A stretch of DNA of 64,000 bases from an uncultured Prevotellaceae bacterium (GCA_902771155.1 CACXVS010000011.1:1-64000); one strand, 5' to 3'; counted from the stretch's first letter, positions 17,523 through 26,876 are shown. Notes: generated by a model not told the origin, from the letters alone. Numbers and translations are program-made.

Positions 17523-18428
17523 TTAGAACAAAAGCGTCAGCAGGGGGATGGTGAGCATGGAGAGGAGGGTGGTGATGAGGGTGACCTCGGTGATGAGGGT
17601 TGTGTCGCGCCCATGTTTCAGGCATAGAATGGTGCCGTAGGTGGCCACGGGCATGGCAATCACGACGGTATTGATGTTGACGACATACTGGTCGAAGCCC
17701 AGTGCGGCGCACAGGAAATAGAATCCCAGAGGGATGAGCAGCAGTCGGAAGACGGCAGTAGAATATACCGTCAGGTTGCCGAGCATGGTGCGCAGGGATA
17801 ATTGTGACATCGACGAGCCGATGATGAGCAGGGCGGCTGGCACGGTGATGTTACCGATCATCGTGAGTGGCTGACTGATGATGCCTGGGATGTGGTCGAT
17901 GCCAAGGGCTACGATGAGCATGGCCAGATAGGCTGAGAGCATCGGAGTGCTGTAGAGTACCTTCTTCTGGAAACGCTTGCCGTCGCCAAGGTCGCCGACG
18001 ATGAGGATGGTACCGATGGTGAACACGGCCAGCGTATTGACCACGTTCAGCACAGCGGCATAGAACACGGCCTGATGACCGAAGATGGAGGCCACCACGG
18101 GATAGCCCATAAAACCGACGTTGCCGAACATCAGGGCGAAGCCGATGATGCCCTCGTCGGCCTTCTGTTTTGTGAGATAGTGAGGTAACCACAGAGCCAC
18201 CCCGGTAAGTACGGCGTAGGTGATGATGCTGATACCCAATAGCGGAAGGATAAGTCCGCGATCGGGCAGTTCGCCTGTCATGGCCGACGAAAGGATAAGT
18301 GCAGGGCAGGTGATGTTGATGACGAGACTAGATAGCCGTTTGTCGAACTCACCTCCCATATAACCCAGTCTTCCTGCCACGTAGCCTACGACTACAATGG
18401 CAAAGAGTGTCATCATCACTTCAAACAT
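17523..18428 (-). CDS. AEC (auxin efflux carrier) family permease
   Basis: 301 residues from the ATG at 18428, chosen because AGAGGTAAG lies just upstream; the in-frame TTG at 18449 falls inside a hairpin. About 10 membrane helices in two similar halves. Landmarks: GYVAGRLGYM in helix 1, LVINITCPALILSS and, in the second half, NITVPAALLIIGSSMSQLS. AEC permeases move small organic acids such as malate; the substrate here is unknown. Lies downstream of tRNA-Pro on the same strand, separated by a 12-bp hairpin. Confidence 0.87.
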   Translation of the reverse strand: MFEVMMTLFAIVVVGYVAGRLGYMGGEFDKRLSSLVINITCPALILSSAMTGELPDRGLILPLLGISIITYAVLTGVALWLPHYLTKQKADEGIIGFALMFGNVGFMGYPVVASIFGHQAVFYAAVLNVVNTLAVFTIGTILIVGDLGDGKRFQKKVLYSTPMLSAYLAMLIVALGIDHIPGIISQPLTMIGNITVPAALLIIGSSMSQLSLRTMLGNLTVYSTAVFRLLLIPLGFYFLCAALGFDQYVVNINTVVIAMPVATYGTILCLKHGRDTTLITEVTLITTLLSMLTIPLLTLLF

Positions 18429-18445
18429 ACTTACCTCTATATATG

Positions 18446-18473
18446 ACAAATGGCTGATGATTCAGCCATTTGT
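18446..18473 (-). other. Perfect 12-bp hairpin between tRNA-Pro and the permease RBS
   Basis: ACAAATGGCTGA / TCAGCCATTTGT with loop TGAT. It starts 11 nt beyond the tRNA 3' end and stops 8 nt before the Shine-Dalgarno-like AGAGGTAAG of the permease gene. No U-tract follows, so it is not a classic terminator; it may define tRNA 3' processing or shield the permease mRNA end. Confidence 0.55.
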
Positions 18474-18484
18474 TGGTGTCAAGT

Positions 18485-18556
18485 CGGGATGAGGCGACTC
18501 GAACGCCCGACCCCTACGTCCCGAACGTAGTGCGCTACCAACTGCGCTACATCCCG
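18485..18556 (-). tRNA. tRNA-Pro (anticodon CGG)
   Basis: 72-nt cloverleaf on the minus strand: acceptor CGGGATG/CATCCCG (7 bp), D-stem GCGC/GCGC, anticodon stem CTACG/CGTAG with loop TTCGGGA (anticodon CGG), T-stem GGGCG/CGCCT around TTCGAGT. CCA is not encoded (ACT follows). A -7 promoter element lies 11 nt upstream. Confidence 0.96.
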
Positions 18557-18567
18557 ATTTTGCGGGT

Positions 18568-18576
18568 GCAAAGGTA
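18568..18576 (-). promoter_or_regulatory. -7 element of tRNA-Pro
   Basis: TACCTTTGC on the minus strand, ending 11 nt before the tRNA 5' end; the -33 is weak. Confidence 0.55.
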
Positions 18577-18624
18577 CGCAGTTTTTTTGAATTACGTGCA
18601 TAAAAGACGATATTTTTTCAAAAA

Positions 18625-20664
18625 TTATCGTTTGGCGTAGTCTTTCATGAACAGGCTGTACTCGTCGCAACGCGTAACGTAGCCACTGAGTTCGGAGGTG
18701 TGCTGCTTGGCAAAGGCGGTAAAAGTAGCGAAGGCCTTGTACTGGTCCGACTGCCTGTTGGGTTTGATGTCGTACTCAAGAGTCTGATTATTCCATACCC
18801 TGTCGAACCAAGGCGTGGGGTTCATATAGACATAGCATCTTGCAAACATCACCTTTTCCTTCAACAGGAAGTCCTTCGGGTCGCCAGCCTTCTGCAGGTA
18901 CGAAGCAGCCTTGGCTGCCAAATCCACCTCGTTGACGCGGACAGTGTCCATCACGCTCTTGCCATCACGCATCAGCCACCAGCAGTCGCCTGTATAACTG
19001 GCTTGGGCATAGCGTACGGCCAGTTCGTAGTACTGTTTCTTCAGTTCCTCACCCGACAGAACACTGAGTTCACCTTCCATCTTCTGCACCTCACGGGTAA
19101 ACTGGAGCTTGGGGTTGTAGCTAAATCTCCACTTGTGATCACCATAGAGGAATTCGCTGGTCAGCCACTGGCGCTTGATCCATGGGCCGATGTTGTAACG
19201 ACGGTTGGCTGCATAGACGGCATAGCCCCTGTTCTCGTAGAACGATGTGGGGATGTTCTCCAACCATTGGATAGCCTTGTCCCACTGGCAGAGGCGCATA
19301 TATTTCGTTCCGATCAGGTCTTCTAGTTCATTGTCTTGTTTGGTAAGATGGCCTTTCAGGTAGCGCTCAAAATCGGTCTTAGGCGTCCTAAGGGTGAAGA
19401 AATAGAACTTCTCCAGATTCTCAACCTTCATCGTGTCGATATAGTTGCTATACAAATAACTTCCTGTGGCATTCAGCAGAGCAACTTCCTTTGCGGGGTC
19501 ATTGGTGTAGCGGTTGTTGAGTGTCTGGTGAACGATTCGGTCCTTGGCGTTCTGGAAGAAGTAATCCTCTTCTTTCTTCTGATCGAGCCAACTCAGTTCG
19601 CTTGTGAGCCAACTATTGAAGTCGTCATTCTGTGGTGCTAAGGCTGAGTAGATATAGAGATAGAGCACACGGGCATCGTCCTTCATGCGCTGTGTACCAG
19701 CCATCGTGGTGGCTTCTGTGATGTCGGTAAGGGCCTGTTGCTTGTTGCCGAACATATACTCAAGCCACGCTTTGGCACTCTGCCAGAGGGCAGGCGTTTC
19801 GGTTTTGCCCTCACCAACGACTTGCTGACAGAAGTCGCGCATCTGCAGAACCTCCGCCTTCGAAAGGTCACGGATGAAGAGTTTGCCGCCAATGCCCTCT
19901 GCATTCGGATTGGTGACATCATCGGCCTCTTGGGCATTGTTGACGAAGTCTTGCAGGAGGAAGGGTAGCACCTTGGCATTAGGATTCTTCAGATATTCCT
20001 GACGGATGGCGGCAAACGAACGCTTCTTATAGTATAGTGTCATCAGACTGGCATAGTCGCCCATCTCGGCAAACAGTTCTCCAGCCTTGTCTGTCTGCCC
20101 AGTCTTGTAGAGGGCGCCGGCATAGATGTTCTTCATCATGTCCTTATAGACGGTCTCGATATACTGACTGGCCGTCTGTTCCCAGAAAGTGATGTTCTGC
20201 TGATGCTGTCCAAGTAGCATGTTGCAACGCATATAGAGCAAGGCATGCTGCGAGCGAAGACGGGTCCTCAACTTACTTTGGGCATAGGTGCTGATGGTCT
20301 GAAGGTCTCGTCTTTGGGCTGCGATGTCTTCTTTCGTCGGGTAGTCCCACTCGTACAGCTTGCGCCCCTCGATACGGGTGCAGTTGAGGTATTTGTCGAG
20401 GTTTTCCACATAACTCACCATCAGTGCGTCGTTCTTGGCTTGTGCGGCTTTTATAATGTCTTCCGAACGGAACCAGAAATAGTCGTTTTCACCGAGACCG
20501 AGATAGGTTTTCCAGTTTTTTAGGGTAATCTCGTCTATACGGTTGCTGAAGTCTGTACCTTCATAGACACTGAACAGGTAATAGTTGGTAGTCCACCCGC
20601 CAAAGCAGGCGAGCACAGGAAGTGTGATGACTGCCAGTAGATTAGTGATGATAAATCTCTTCAT
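18625..20664 (-). CDS. Large lipoprotein of unknown function
   Basis: 679 residues from the ATG at 20664. The N-terminus MKRFIITNLLAVITLPVLAC is a lipoprotein signal with the lipidated Cys at the VLAC box. The rest is mostly predicted helical, with TPR-like stretches such as GALYKTGQTDKAGELFAEMG and YMRLCQWDKAIQWLENIP, and many aromatic residues. I do not recognise a named domain. It overlaps the end of the upstream lipoprotein gene by 23 nt, so the pair is translationally coupled and the products probably act together at the membrane. Last gene of the murF transcription unit. Confidence 0.75.
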   Translation of the reverse strand: MKRFIITNLLAVITLPVLACFGGWTTNYYLFSVYEGTDFSNRIDEITLKNWKTYLGLGENDYFWFRSEDIIKAAQAKNDALMVSYVENLDKYLNCTRIEGRKLYEWDYPTKEDIAAQRRDLQTISTYAQSKLRTRLRSQHALLYMRCNMLLGQHQQNITFWEQTASQYIETVYKDMMKNIYAGALYKTGQTDKAGELFAEMGDYASLMTLYYKKRSFAAIRQEYLKNPNAKVLPFLLQDFVNNAQEADDVTNPNAEGIGGKLFIRDLSKAEVLQMRDFCQQVVGEGKTETPALWQSAKAWLEYMFGNKQQALTDITEATTMAGTQRMKDDARVLYLYIYSALAPQNDDFNSWLTSELSWLDQKKEEDYFFQNAKDRIVHQTLNNRYTNDPAKEVALLNATGSYLYSNYIDTMKVENLEKFYFFTLRTPKTDFERYLKGHLTKQDNELEDLIGTKYMRLCQWDKAIQWLENIPTSFYENRGYAVYAANRRYNIGPWIKRQWLTSEFLYGDHKWRFSYNPKLQFTREVQKMEGELSVLSGEELKKQYYELAVRYAQASYTGDCWWLMRDGKSVMDTVRVNEVDLAAKAASYLQKAGDPKDFLLKEKVMFARCYVYMNPTPWFDRVWNNQTLEYDIKPNRQSDQYKAFATFTAFAKQHTSELSGYVTRCDEYSLFMKDYAKR

Positions 20665-21508
20665 AGGTATCTGGTTTATATCTGTTAATATTATCTTTGT
20701 CAAGATGATAGGTGATAATGCTCCGCTTTAGACCCTTTCGCTTCGACTCTACAGCCTTTTTCACCTTAAGGATCTCCACAGCCTCAGCCGTATGCTCGAT
20801 ATGGACACCGTTGATAATGCGCAGCCAACTGAATACAGGGTAGGCGGCAGCAAGAGGCAGGGGATAGGTGTCAAGCCGTTTCAGGAAAGGTGCCACATCG
20901 CGGATGTCGAGGATAGGGTTGCGTTCTGTCCATTTTCTTGGGTCGCCAGTGTTATAGAGCATCAGGACACCGTCATCAACGGGGGGCGCCGGCATCGACA
21001 ACTGGTGCAGGCGAATGGTGGTAGAAAGGTGCTGCCCCCATGCCTCTTTCACTTCTTTCAGGAACTGATAATAGGTATTCATACTCTTAGACGTATAGTC
21101 GCAGTCGATCTGTATCTCACTGACATTCTTAATGTCATTGGTCTCGTTCATCTGTCGGATGCGGTTCACCAGTTTGTTGGCCAGCCCTTTGTGAGATTCA
21201 TGCATACAGTTCTCTGTGATGTAGATTGTAGGAATGATTTCTATACCCTCTGGCAAGGTGTCGGAAAAGGTTATGGTTGCATTGGGCATCGGTCCTTGTC
21301 CGCGGGTGGAGTCCATCACGACGTCGAAGTATCGGCAATACACCTTATTTATATGGTACTGCCTGAGGAATGTTTTTTCTGTGGAATCGAGATGAAGGTC
21401 AGTACGCCAGTAATACACGGCGTTTCCCTCGTCCATCTCCCTCTGTCTCTGACATCCGGATGACAGAAGACTAAGAAGCACTACAACAAGTGAACACCAC
21501 TTCTTCAT
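20642..21508 (-). CDS. Lipoprotein, possibly DUF3142-like
   Basis: 288 residues with a lipoprotein signal (MKKWCSLVVVLLSLLSSGC). After the Cys the mature protein starts with a YYWRTDLHLD strand, then FLRQYHINKVYCRYFDVVMD, EIQIDCDYTSKSMNTYY and GVLMLYNTGDPR. This order of strands suggests a TIM-barrel-like fold of the DUF3142 kind, but I cannot confirm the family. It begins 4 nt after the murF stop and overlaps the following lipoprotein gene, forming a tight murF-lipoprotein-lipoprotein unit. Role unknown. Confidence 0.7.
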   Translation of the reverse strand: MKKWCSLVVVLLSLLSSGCQRQREMDEGNAVYYWRTDLHLDSTEKTFLRQYHINKVYCRYFDVVMDSTRGQGPMPNATITFSDTLPEGIEIIPTIYITENCMHESHKGLANKLVNRIRQMNETNDIKNVSEIQIDCDYTSKSMNTYYQFLKEVKEAWGQHLSTTIRLHQLSMPAPPVDDGVLMLYNTGDPRKWTERNPILDIRDVAPFLKRLDTYPLPLAAAYPVFSWLRIINGVHIEHTAEAVEILKVKKAVESKRKGLKRSIITYHLDKDNINRYKPDTYEEIYHH

Positions 21509-21512
21509 CGTT

Positions 21513-22853
21513 TTACAGCAGATCGGGCAGTTGAAAAAGTTTGTTGCTGTTACTGCCCTTGATGAGAATGTAATAACCCTCAGGGCAATGTTCCTGAATG
21601 GCTGCCTTTACTTCGTCCACACTGTGGAATTTGCGGAATGAACAAGGGATGTCGAGGAAGTTGTCGCCTACGAGCCATACCTCATCGTAACCAGCCGACT
21701 CTAGATAACTCACCAGCAGCCGATGCTCTTTATCGCTGTCATCTCCCAATTCGCCCATCTGACCAAGAATCGCCATCTTCTTCTCAGCCTGCATCAGACT
21801 GAAGTTCTCGAGGGCTGCCATCATGGATGTGGGGTTGGCATTATAGGCATCCACTACAAGATGGTTTTTCGCTGTGATGGTCATCTGACTGCGGTTGTTG
21901 CTGGGTGTGTATTCCTCAAGGGCAGCACAGATTTTCTTGCGGTCAACGCCGAAGTTGATGCCTACGGCAATGGCAGCCAACAGGTTGTCGATGTTGTAGG
22001 CACCTATGAGTCTGGTCTGCACCTTGTGCCATTTAGTCGAACGGCCTTCCTCCTCGAGTGTCATCAGTGGTTCACGCCAACGGAACTTCAGGAAAGGATC
22101 ACAGGCGATGACTTCGCCGCTGATACAGGTGTATTGCTTCTCAGGATCAGTCGAATAGGGTGAGATCCAGAGGGTATCCTCATCGCCAATCTGATCAACG
22201 AGATGATCGTTGTCGGCATTCAGGAAGATCAGACTGTCTTCACGGGTACGGAGGAAATCATAGAGTTCGCATTTTGTCTTGATGACACCTTCGAAAGAGC
22301 CAAAACCCAATAAATGAGCCTTGCCAACATTGGTGATCAGTCCACAGGTAGGCTCGGCTGTCTCTGCGAGCGTCTTAATGTCGCCAGGGTGACTGGCACC
22401 CATCTCAATGACGGCTATCTCGTGCTCTTTTGTTAACCGAAAGAGCGTTTTAGGAACACCAACGTCGTTGTTGAAGTTGCCCTGCGTATAGAGTACATTG
22501 TATTTCTGTGAAAGGACAGCGGCAATGAGTTCCTTTGTAGTGGTCTTGCCATTGGTGCCCGTGATGCCTATGACGGGAATGTTGAACTGGCGACGATGCT
22601 CACGGGCCAGGTCCTTAAAAGTCTGAAGGCAGTCATCGACCAGGATAAACCTTTGATGATCCTCAGGAACGATAGCCCGATCGTCAACAATCGCATAGGC
22701 ACAACCCTTCTCAAGGGCTGAGGCGGCAAATTGATTACCATCGAACGACTCGCCTTTCAGGGCTAAGAATATACTCCCTTCAGGACAATCACGACTGTCG
22801 GTTGTGATGCAGGGATGCTTTTGATATAGCTTATAAAGTTCCTTTATATCCAT
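21513..22853 (-). CDS. murF: UDP-N-acetylmuramoyl-tripeptide--D-alanyl-D-alanine ligase
   Basis: 446 residues, normal MurF length. Adds D-Ala-D-Ala to UDP-MurNAc-tripeptide in the cytoplasm, the last soluble step of peptidoglycan precursor synthesis. Landmarks: the N-terminal substrate domain with TDSRDCPEGSIFLALKG, the Mur-ligase P-loop GITGTNGKTTT (residues 96-106), the EMGASHPGDI segment and the C-terminal VVDAYNANPTSM block. The ATG at 22853 is 21 nt after a TACCTTTGC -7 element. Divergent from folP. Confidence 0.95.
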   Translation of the reverse strand: MDIKELYKLYQKHPCITTDSRDCPEGSIFLALKGESFDGNQFAASALEKGCAYAIVDDRAIVPEDHQRFILVDDCLQTFKDLAREHRRQFNIPVIGITGTNGKTTTKELIAAVLSQKYNVLYTQGNFNNDVGVPKTLFRLTKEHEIAVIEMGASHPGDIKTLAETAEPTCGLITNVGKAHLLGFGSFEGVIKTKCELYDFLRTREDSLIFLNADNDHLVDQIGDEDTLWISPYSTDPEKQYTCISGEVIACDPFLKFRWREPLMTLEEEGRSTKWHKVQTRLIGAYNIDNLLAAIAVGINFGVDRKKICAALEEYTPSNNRSQMTITAKNHLVVDAYNANPTSMMAALENFSLMQAEKKMAILGQMGELGDDSDKEHRLLVSYLESAGYDEVWLVGDNFLDIPCSFRKFHSVDEVKAAIQEHCPEGYYILIKGSNSNKLFQLPDLL

Positions 22854-22873
22854 AAAACTTCACTAATTTTTGT

Positions 22874-22882
22874 GCAAAGGTA
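22874..22882 (-). promoter_or_regulatory. -7 element of murF
   Basis: TACCTTTGC on the minus strand; no good TTTG at -33. Back-to-back with the folP promoter. Confidence 0.55.
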
Positions 22883-22924
22883 GTGAAAATCTTCAAAAAG
22901 CATCCTTAATTCTCAATTATTTTG

Positions 22925-22933
22925 TATCTTTGC
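22925..22933 (+). promoter_or_regulatory. -7 element of folP
   Basis: TATCTTTGC ending only 6 nt before the folP ATG, which implies a leaderless or nearly leaderless mRNA. -33 not evident. Confidence 0.6.
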
Positions 22934-22939
22934 ACTCAA

Positions 22940-23803
22940 ATGGGCTATACAATCAATATTAACGGGCGGTTGTTGGATCTCAGCGAACCGAAAGTGATGG
23001 GTATCTTGAATGCGACACCCGATTCTTTCTATGCCGGTAGCCGAAAGCAGACAGAGCAGGAGATTGCTGAACGTGCCAATCAGATTGTCTCTGAAGGAGG
23101 TGCGATGATCGATGTGGGCGCTTTCTCTACCCGTCCCGGGGCTACTGAGGTGACGGAAGCAGAGGAGATGGATCGCCTGCGATTTGCGCTTGGTATCATC
23201 CGACGTGAGTGGCCTGATGCTGTCGTCTCTGTTGATACGTTTCGCCCTGATGTGGCCCGTATGGCCGTGGAGGAATATGGGGTTAACATCATCAATGATG
23301 TCAGTGAAGGAGGTGTGACAGGCATTGTAGATACACCATTAAAGCAGTCAAGTGAAACTTATCCGGCCATGTTCCGAATGGTGTCACTATTGCGTGTACC
23401 ATATATATTAATGTCTGTCCAGCCGACGTTGCGTGATATGTTGTTAGGTTTCTCAAAGAAAGTACAGCAGTTGCGCGATCTGGGTGTTAAGGATATTATT
23501 CTGGATCCTGGATTCGGCTTTGGTAAGACATTGGAGCAGAATTTCAAGTTGATGGATGAGATGGGAAAGTTGTTGGTAATGGAACTGCCGGTTTTGGTAG
23601 GTGTTTCCCGCAAGTCCATGATCTACAGGTTGCTGGGGCTCACTCCTGAGGAGTCTCTTAATGGTACGACAGTCCTCAATACCATAGCCCTGATGAAAGG
23701 TGCCAGTATTCTGAGGGTCCACGATGTGAAAGAGGCAGTAGAATGTGTCAGATTGGTGAAATCGTTAAATAGTCAAATAAGATGTTCTTCGAGTTCGGAC
23801 TGA
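22940..23803 (+). CDS. folP: Dihydropteroate synthase
   Basis: 287 residues from the ATG at 22940. Condenses p-aminobenzoate with 6-hydroxymethyl-dihydropterin diphosphate in folate synthesis; the sulfonamide target. Motifs: VMGILNATPDSFYAGSR (pterin/PABA loop), the GGAMIDVGAFSTRPGA loop (usually D-I/V-G-x-x-STRPG), VSVDTFRPDVA, DVSEGG, LDPGFGFGKT and VGVSRKSM. The start sits right behind its -7 element. The 3' end overlaps cdaA by 22 nt, a coupling I believe is common in Bacteroidota. Confidence 0.95.
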   Translation: MGYTININGRLLDLSEPKVMGILNATPDSFYAGSRKQTEQEIAERANQIVSEGGAMIDVGAFSTRPGATEVTEAEEMDRLRFALGIIRREWPDAVVSVDTFRPDVARMAVEEYGVNIINDVSEGGVTGIVDTPLKQSSETYPAMFRMVSLLRVPYILMSVQPTLRDMLLGFSKKVQQLRDLGVKDIILDPGFGFGKTLEQNFKLMDEMGKLLVMELPVLVGVSRKSMIYRLLGLTPEESLNGTTVLNTIALMKGASILRVHDVKEAVECVRLVKSLNSQIRCSSSSD

Positions 23804-24561
23804 AAGATATCATCGACATCCTGCTGGTAGCACTGATGCTCTACTACATCTACCGGCTGATGCGGGATTCACGTTCGTTGAACGTGTTTAGTGGCATTAT
23901 GGTGTTCGTCGTTATCTGGCTGCTCGTCTCACAGGTATTGCAGATGCGGTTGTTGGGCTCTATCCTTGATAAGTTAGTCAGCGTGGGTGTCATCGCGTTG
24001 ATTGTGCTCTTTCAGGATGATATCCGTAAGTTCCTCTATAACCTTGGTGCCCACCGAAGGATTCGCTCCATTATCCGTTTCTTATCATCCTCAAAAGACA
24101 AGGATAAAGAGCAGAAAGATGTGAAGGAAACCATCATGCCCATTGTGATGTCAACCATGAATATGAGCAGAGGAAAGGTAGGCGCCTTGATTGTGATAGA
24201 GCAATCGGTTCCTTTGAATGATATTGTGGCAACAGGTGATGTGATTGACGCTACCATCAACCAACGTCTGATAGAGAATGTCTTCTTTAAGAATTCGCCT
24301 CTGCATGACGGGGCAATGGTCATCTCCAAGAAACGCATCAAGGCGGCAGGTTGTATTCTGCCAGTCAGCCACGATCTCGATATCCCCAAGGAATTAGGCC
24401 TTCGCCATCGTGCTGCTATGGGAATCTCTCAGGAAAGCGATGCAGTGGCCGTTGTCGTCAGTGAGGAGACGGGTGGTATCTCTATTGCCCATAAAGGTGA
24501 GTTCCGCTTGCGCCTTTCCCCTGAGGAGTTGGAGAGTATTCTGACGAAAGAATTGCAATGA
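23782..24561 (+). CDS. cdaA: Diadenylate cyclase (c-di-AMP synthase)
   Basis: 259 residues, CdaA type: three N-terminal membrane helices (about 10-80) and a cytoplasmic DAC domain. Catalytic motifs D176-G-A (LHDGAMVIS) and R208-H-R (GLRHRAAMGIS) are intact. It makes cyclic di-AMP from two ATP, a messenger for potassium and osmotic balance. Overlaps folP by 22 nt, so it is translationally coupled. The usual regulator CdaR (YbbR) is not next to it; pta follows after 34 nt. Confidence 0.94.
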   Translation: MFFEFGLKDIIDILLVALMLYYIYRLMRDSRSLNVFSGIMVFVVIWLLVSQVLQMRLLGSILDKLVSVGVIALIVLFQDDIRKFLYNLGAHRRIRSIIRFLSSSKDKDKEQKDVKETIMPIVMSTMNMSRGKVGALIVIEQSVPLNDIVATGDVIDATINQRLIENVFFKNSPLHDGAMVISKKRIKAAGCILPVSHDLDIPKELGLRHRAAMGISQESDAVAVVVSEETGGISIAHKGEFRLRLSPEELESILTKELQ

Positions 24562-24595
24562 CAAACTATCATAACATTTAAAAGATAAACTGATT

Positions 24596-25606
24596 ATGGA
24601 TTTATTAAATCAAATTGTGGCGCGTGCTAAGAGTAATAAGCAGCGCATCGTGCTCCCTGAGGCAGAAGAGGAGCGTACACTCTGTGCAGCCGATAAAGCG
24701 TTGGCTGACGATATCGCAGACATTATCTTGATTGGCAACCCTGCAAAGGTAGAGGCTCTGGCCAAGGAAAAAGGACTGAAAAACATTGGTAAGGCAACAC
24801 TCATTGATCCTGAGAATTACGACAAGAGTGAAGAACTGGCTGAGAAGCTGGCAGAGATCCGTAAGTCGAAGGGCATGACAATTGAGGAAGCTCGTAAGTT
24901 GATTAAGAACCCATTGTATCTTGGTTGTATGATTATCAAGACAGAGGGTGCCGACGGACAGATCTCTGGTGCACTGTCAACGACTGGCGATACCTTGCGT
25001 CCAGCTTTGCAGATCATCAAGTGCGCTCCTGGCATCACCTGTGTTAGCGGTGGCTTGCTGCTGATTTCTAAGCAGAAGCAGTATGGTGAAGATGGTGTTC
25101 TTGTCGTTGCTGACGTAGCCGTTACTCCAATGCCTGATGCTAATCAGCTTGCTCAGATTGCTGTCTGCACTGCTCAGATGGCAAAGGCAGTAGCTGGTTT
25201 TGAGGATCCTCGTGTGGCTATGCTGAGCTTCTCTACAAAAGGTTCGGCCAAGCACGAAGTATGTGACAAGGTTATCGAGGCTACACGTCTGGCCAAGGAG
25301 ATGGCTCCTGAACTGAAGATCGACGGTGAACTGCAGGCTGATGCCGCATTGGTTCCCAGTGTGGGTGCCAAGAAGGCTCCAGGTTCTGATATCGCTGGTA
25401 AGGCCAATGTGCTGGTATTCCCCAACCTTGAAGTAGGCAATATCGGCTATAAGATGGTTCAGCGCCTGGGTGACGCTATCGCCATCGGTCCTGTGCTCCA
25501 GGGTATCGCTCGTCCTGTGAACGATCTTTCCCGTGGCTGCTCTGTTGACGATATCTATTATATGATTGCCATCACATCTTGTCAGGCAATGGATGCAAAA
25601 AAATAG
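24596..25606 (+). CDS. pta: Phosphate acetyltransferase
   Basis: 336 residues, the short (single-domain) Pta. Interconverts acetyl-CoA and acetyl phosphate. Landmarks: RIVLPEAEEERTL at the start, GALSTTGDTLRPALQIIK, the PTA signature ALVPSVGAKKAPGSDIAGKA and NVLVFPNLEVGNIGYKMVQR. Together with the ackA gene 25 nt downstream it forms the acetate fermentation pathway that makes ATP by substrate-level phosphorylation. No promoter stands out in the 34-nt gap after cdaA. Confidence 0.95.
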   Translation: MDLLNQIVARAKSNKQRIVLPEAEEERTLCAADKALADDIADIILIGNPAKVEALAKEKGLKNIGKATLIDPENYDKSEELAEKLAEIRKSKGMTIEEARKLIKNPLYLGCMIIKTEGADGQISGALSTTGDTLRPALQIIKCAPGITCVSGGLLLISKQKQYGEDGVLVVADVAVTPMPDANQLAQIAVCTAQMAKAVAGFEDPRVAMLSFSTKGSAKHEVCDKVIEATRLAKEMAPELKIDGELQADAALVPSVGAKKAPGSDIAGKANVLVFPNLEVGNIGYKMVQRLGDAIAIGPVLQGIARPVNDLSRGCSVDDIYYMIAITSCQAMDAKK

Positions 25607-25631
25607 TGAAGAATTAAGAGTTAAGAAATTT
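25604..25631 (+). repeat. Short degenerate tandem repeat at the pta/ackA junction
   Basis: From the pta TAG: TGAAG, AATTAAG, AGTTAAG, AAATTT, then the ackA ATG. Two clear 7-bp units; weaker than the other junction arrays. Confidence 0.4.
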
Positions 25632-26822
25632 ATGAAGATATTAGTATTAAACTGTGGCTCATCGTCAATCAAGTACGCACTGTACAATATGGACGACAAG
25701 AGCGTGATGACCAGTGGCGGTGCTGAACGTGTGGGTCTCGACGGTGCCTTTGTAAAGGTGAAACTCGCTAATGGTGAGAAGAAGCAGATTATGCACGATA
25801 TCCCTGAACATACAGAGGGTGTGAAGTTTATCTTCTCGTTGTTGACTGACCCGGAAATCGGAGTTATCAAGAGTCTTGATGAGATCGACGCTGTAGGCCA
25901 TCGTATGGTGCATGGAGGTGAGAAATTTAATAAGTCGGTGATCCTGACAGACGAGGTGCTGAAAGTGTTTGAGGAGTGCTCTGACTTGGCTCCACTGCAT
26001 AACCCTGCCAATCTGAAGGGTGTCAATGCTGTGAAGGAGTTGATGCCTGGTCTGCCTCAGGTGGGTGTATTCGATACGGCATTCCATCAGACAATGCCTC
26101 AGTATGCTTATATGTATGCCATTCCTTACGAACTGTATGAGAAGTTTGGTATTCGCCGCTACGGTTTCCATGGAACCTCTCATCGCTATGTTTCAGCCCG
26201 TGCTTGTGAGTTCTTGGGCCTGAATCCGAAAGACGTCAAGGTTATCACTTGCCATATCGGTAATGGCGGATCTATTGCTGCCGTAAAGAATGGTAAGTGT
26301 GTTGACACCTCCATGGGACTCACCCCGCTCGAGGGGTTGATGATGGGTACACGTGCCGGTGATATTGACGGTGGCGCGGTAACCTTCATTCAGAAGAAAC
26401 TAGGTTTGACAGCCGACGAGATGAGCGATCTGCTCAACAAGAAGAGTGGTGTGCTTGGTATTTCTGGCGTCTCTTCTGATATGCGTGAGGTTGAGGCAGC
26501 GCAGAAGGCAGGTAATCCACGTGCCATCCTAGCCATGGAGATGTACAACTATTACATTAAAAAGTATATTGGCTCATATGCCTTTGCCATGGGTGGTGTG
26601 GATGTGATCGTCTTCACGGCAGGTGTCGGCGAGAACCAGATCGGTATGCGTGAAGGTGTATGTAAGGATTTGGAGGTTTTTGGTATCAAACTTGATCCCG
26701 AGAAGAATAACGTAAGGGGTAAGGAAGCCGTCATCTCAGCAGATGATTCGAAGGTGAAGGTCGTTGTCATTCCAACAGATGAGGAGTTGATGATTGCCAC
26801 AGATACGATGAACCTGATTTAA
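25632..26822 (+). CDS. ackA: Acetate kinase
   Basis: 396 residues from the ATG at 25632 (MKILVLNCGSSSIKYALYN). Converts acetyl phosphate plus ADP to acetate plus ATP. Visible ASKHA-fold motifs: NCGSSSIK, GHRMVHGG, GFHGTSHRYV, HIGNGGSIAAVKNGK and VFTAGVGENQ. The longer in-frame extension that overlaps pta is not the family N-terminus. Ends with a strong hairpin terminator. Confidence 0.96.
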   Translation: MKILVLNCGSSSIKYALYNMDDKSVMTSGGAERVGLDGAFVKVKLANGEKKQIMHDIPEHTEGVKFIFSLLTDPEIGVIKSLDEIDAVGHRMVHGGEKFNKSVILTDEVLKVFEECSDLAPLHNPANLKGVNAVKELMPGLPQVGVFDTAFHQTMPQYAYMYAIPYELYEKFGIRRYGFHGTSHRYVSARACEFLGLNPKDVKVITCHIGNGGSIAAVKNGKCVDTSMGLTPLEGLMMGTRAGDIDGGAVTFIQKKLGLTADEMSDLLNKKSGVLGISGVSSDMREVEAAQKAGNPRAILAMEMYNYYIKKYIGSYAFAMGGVDVIVFTAGVGENQIGMREGVCKDLEVFGIKLDPEKNNVRGKEAVISADDSKVKVVVIPTDEELMIATDTMNLI

Positions 26823-26839
26823 TCCTAAAAACCTTCTCA

Positions 26840-26876
26840 AGTAAAAGGCGGGCACGACAAGTGACCGCCTTTTACT
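26840..26876 (+). terminator. Terminator of the folP-cdaA-pta-ackA unit
   Basis: 12-bp stem AGTAAAAGGCGG / CCGCCTTTTACT with a 13-nt loop. The only T-run is inside the stem. Confidence 0.7.
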
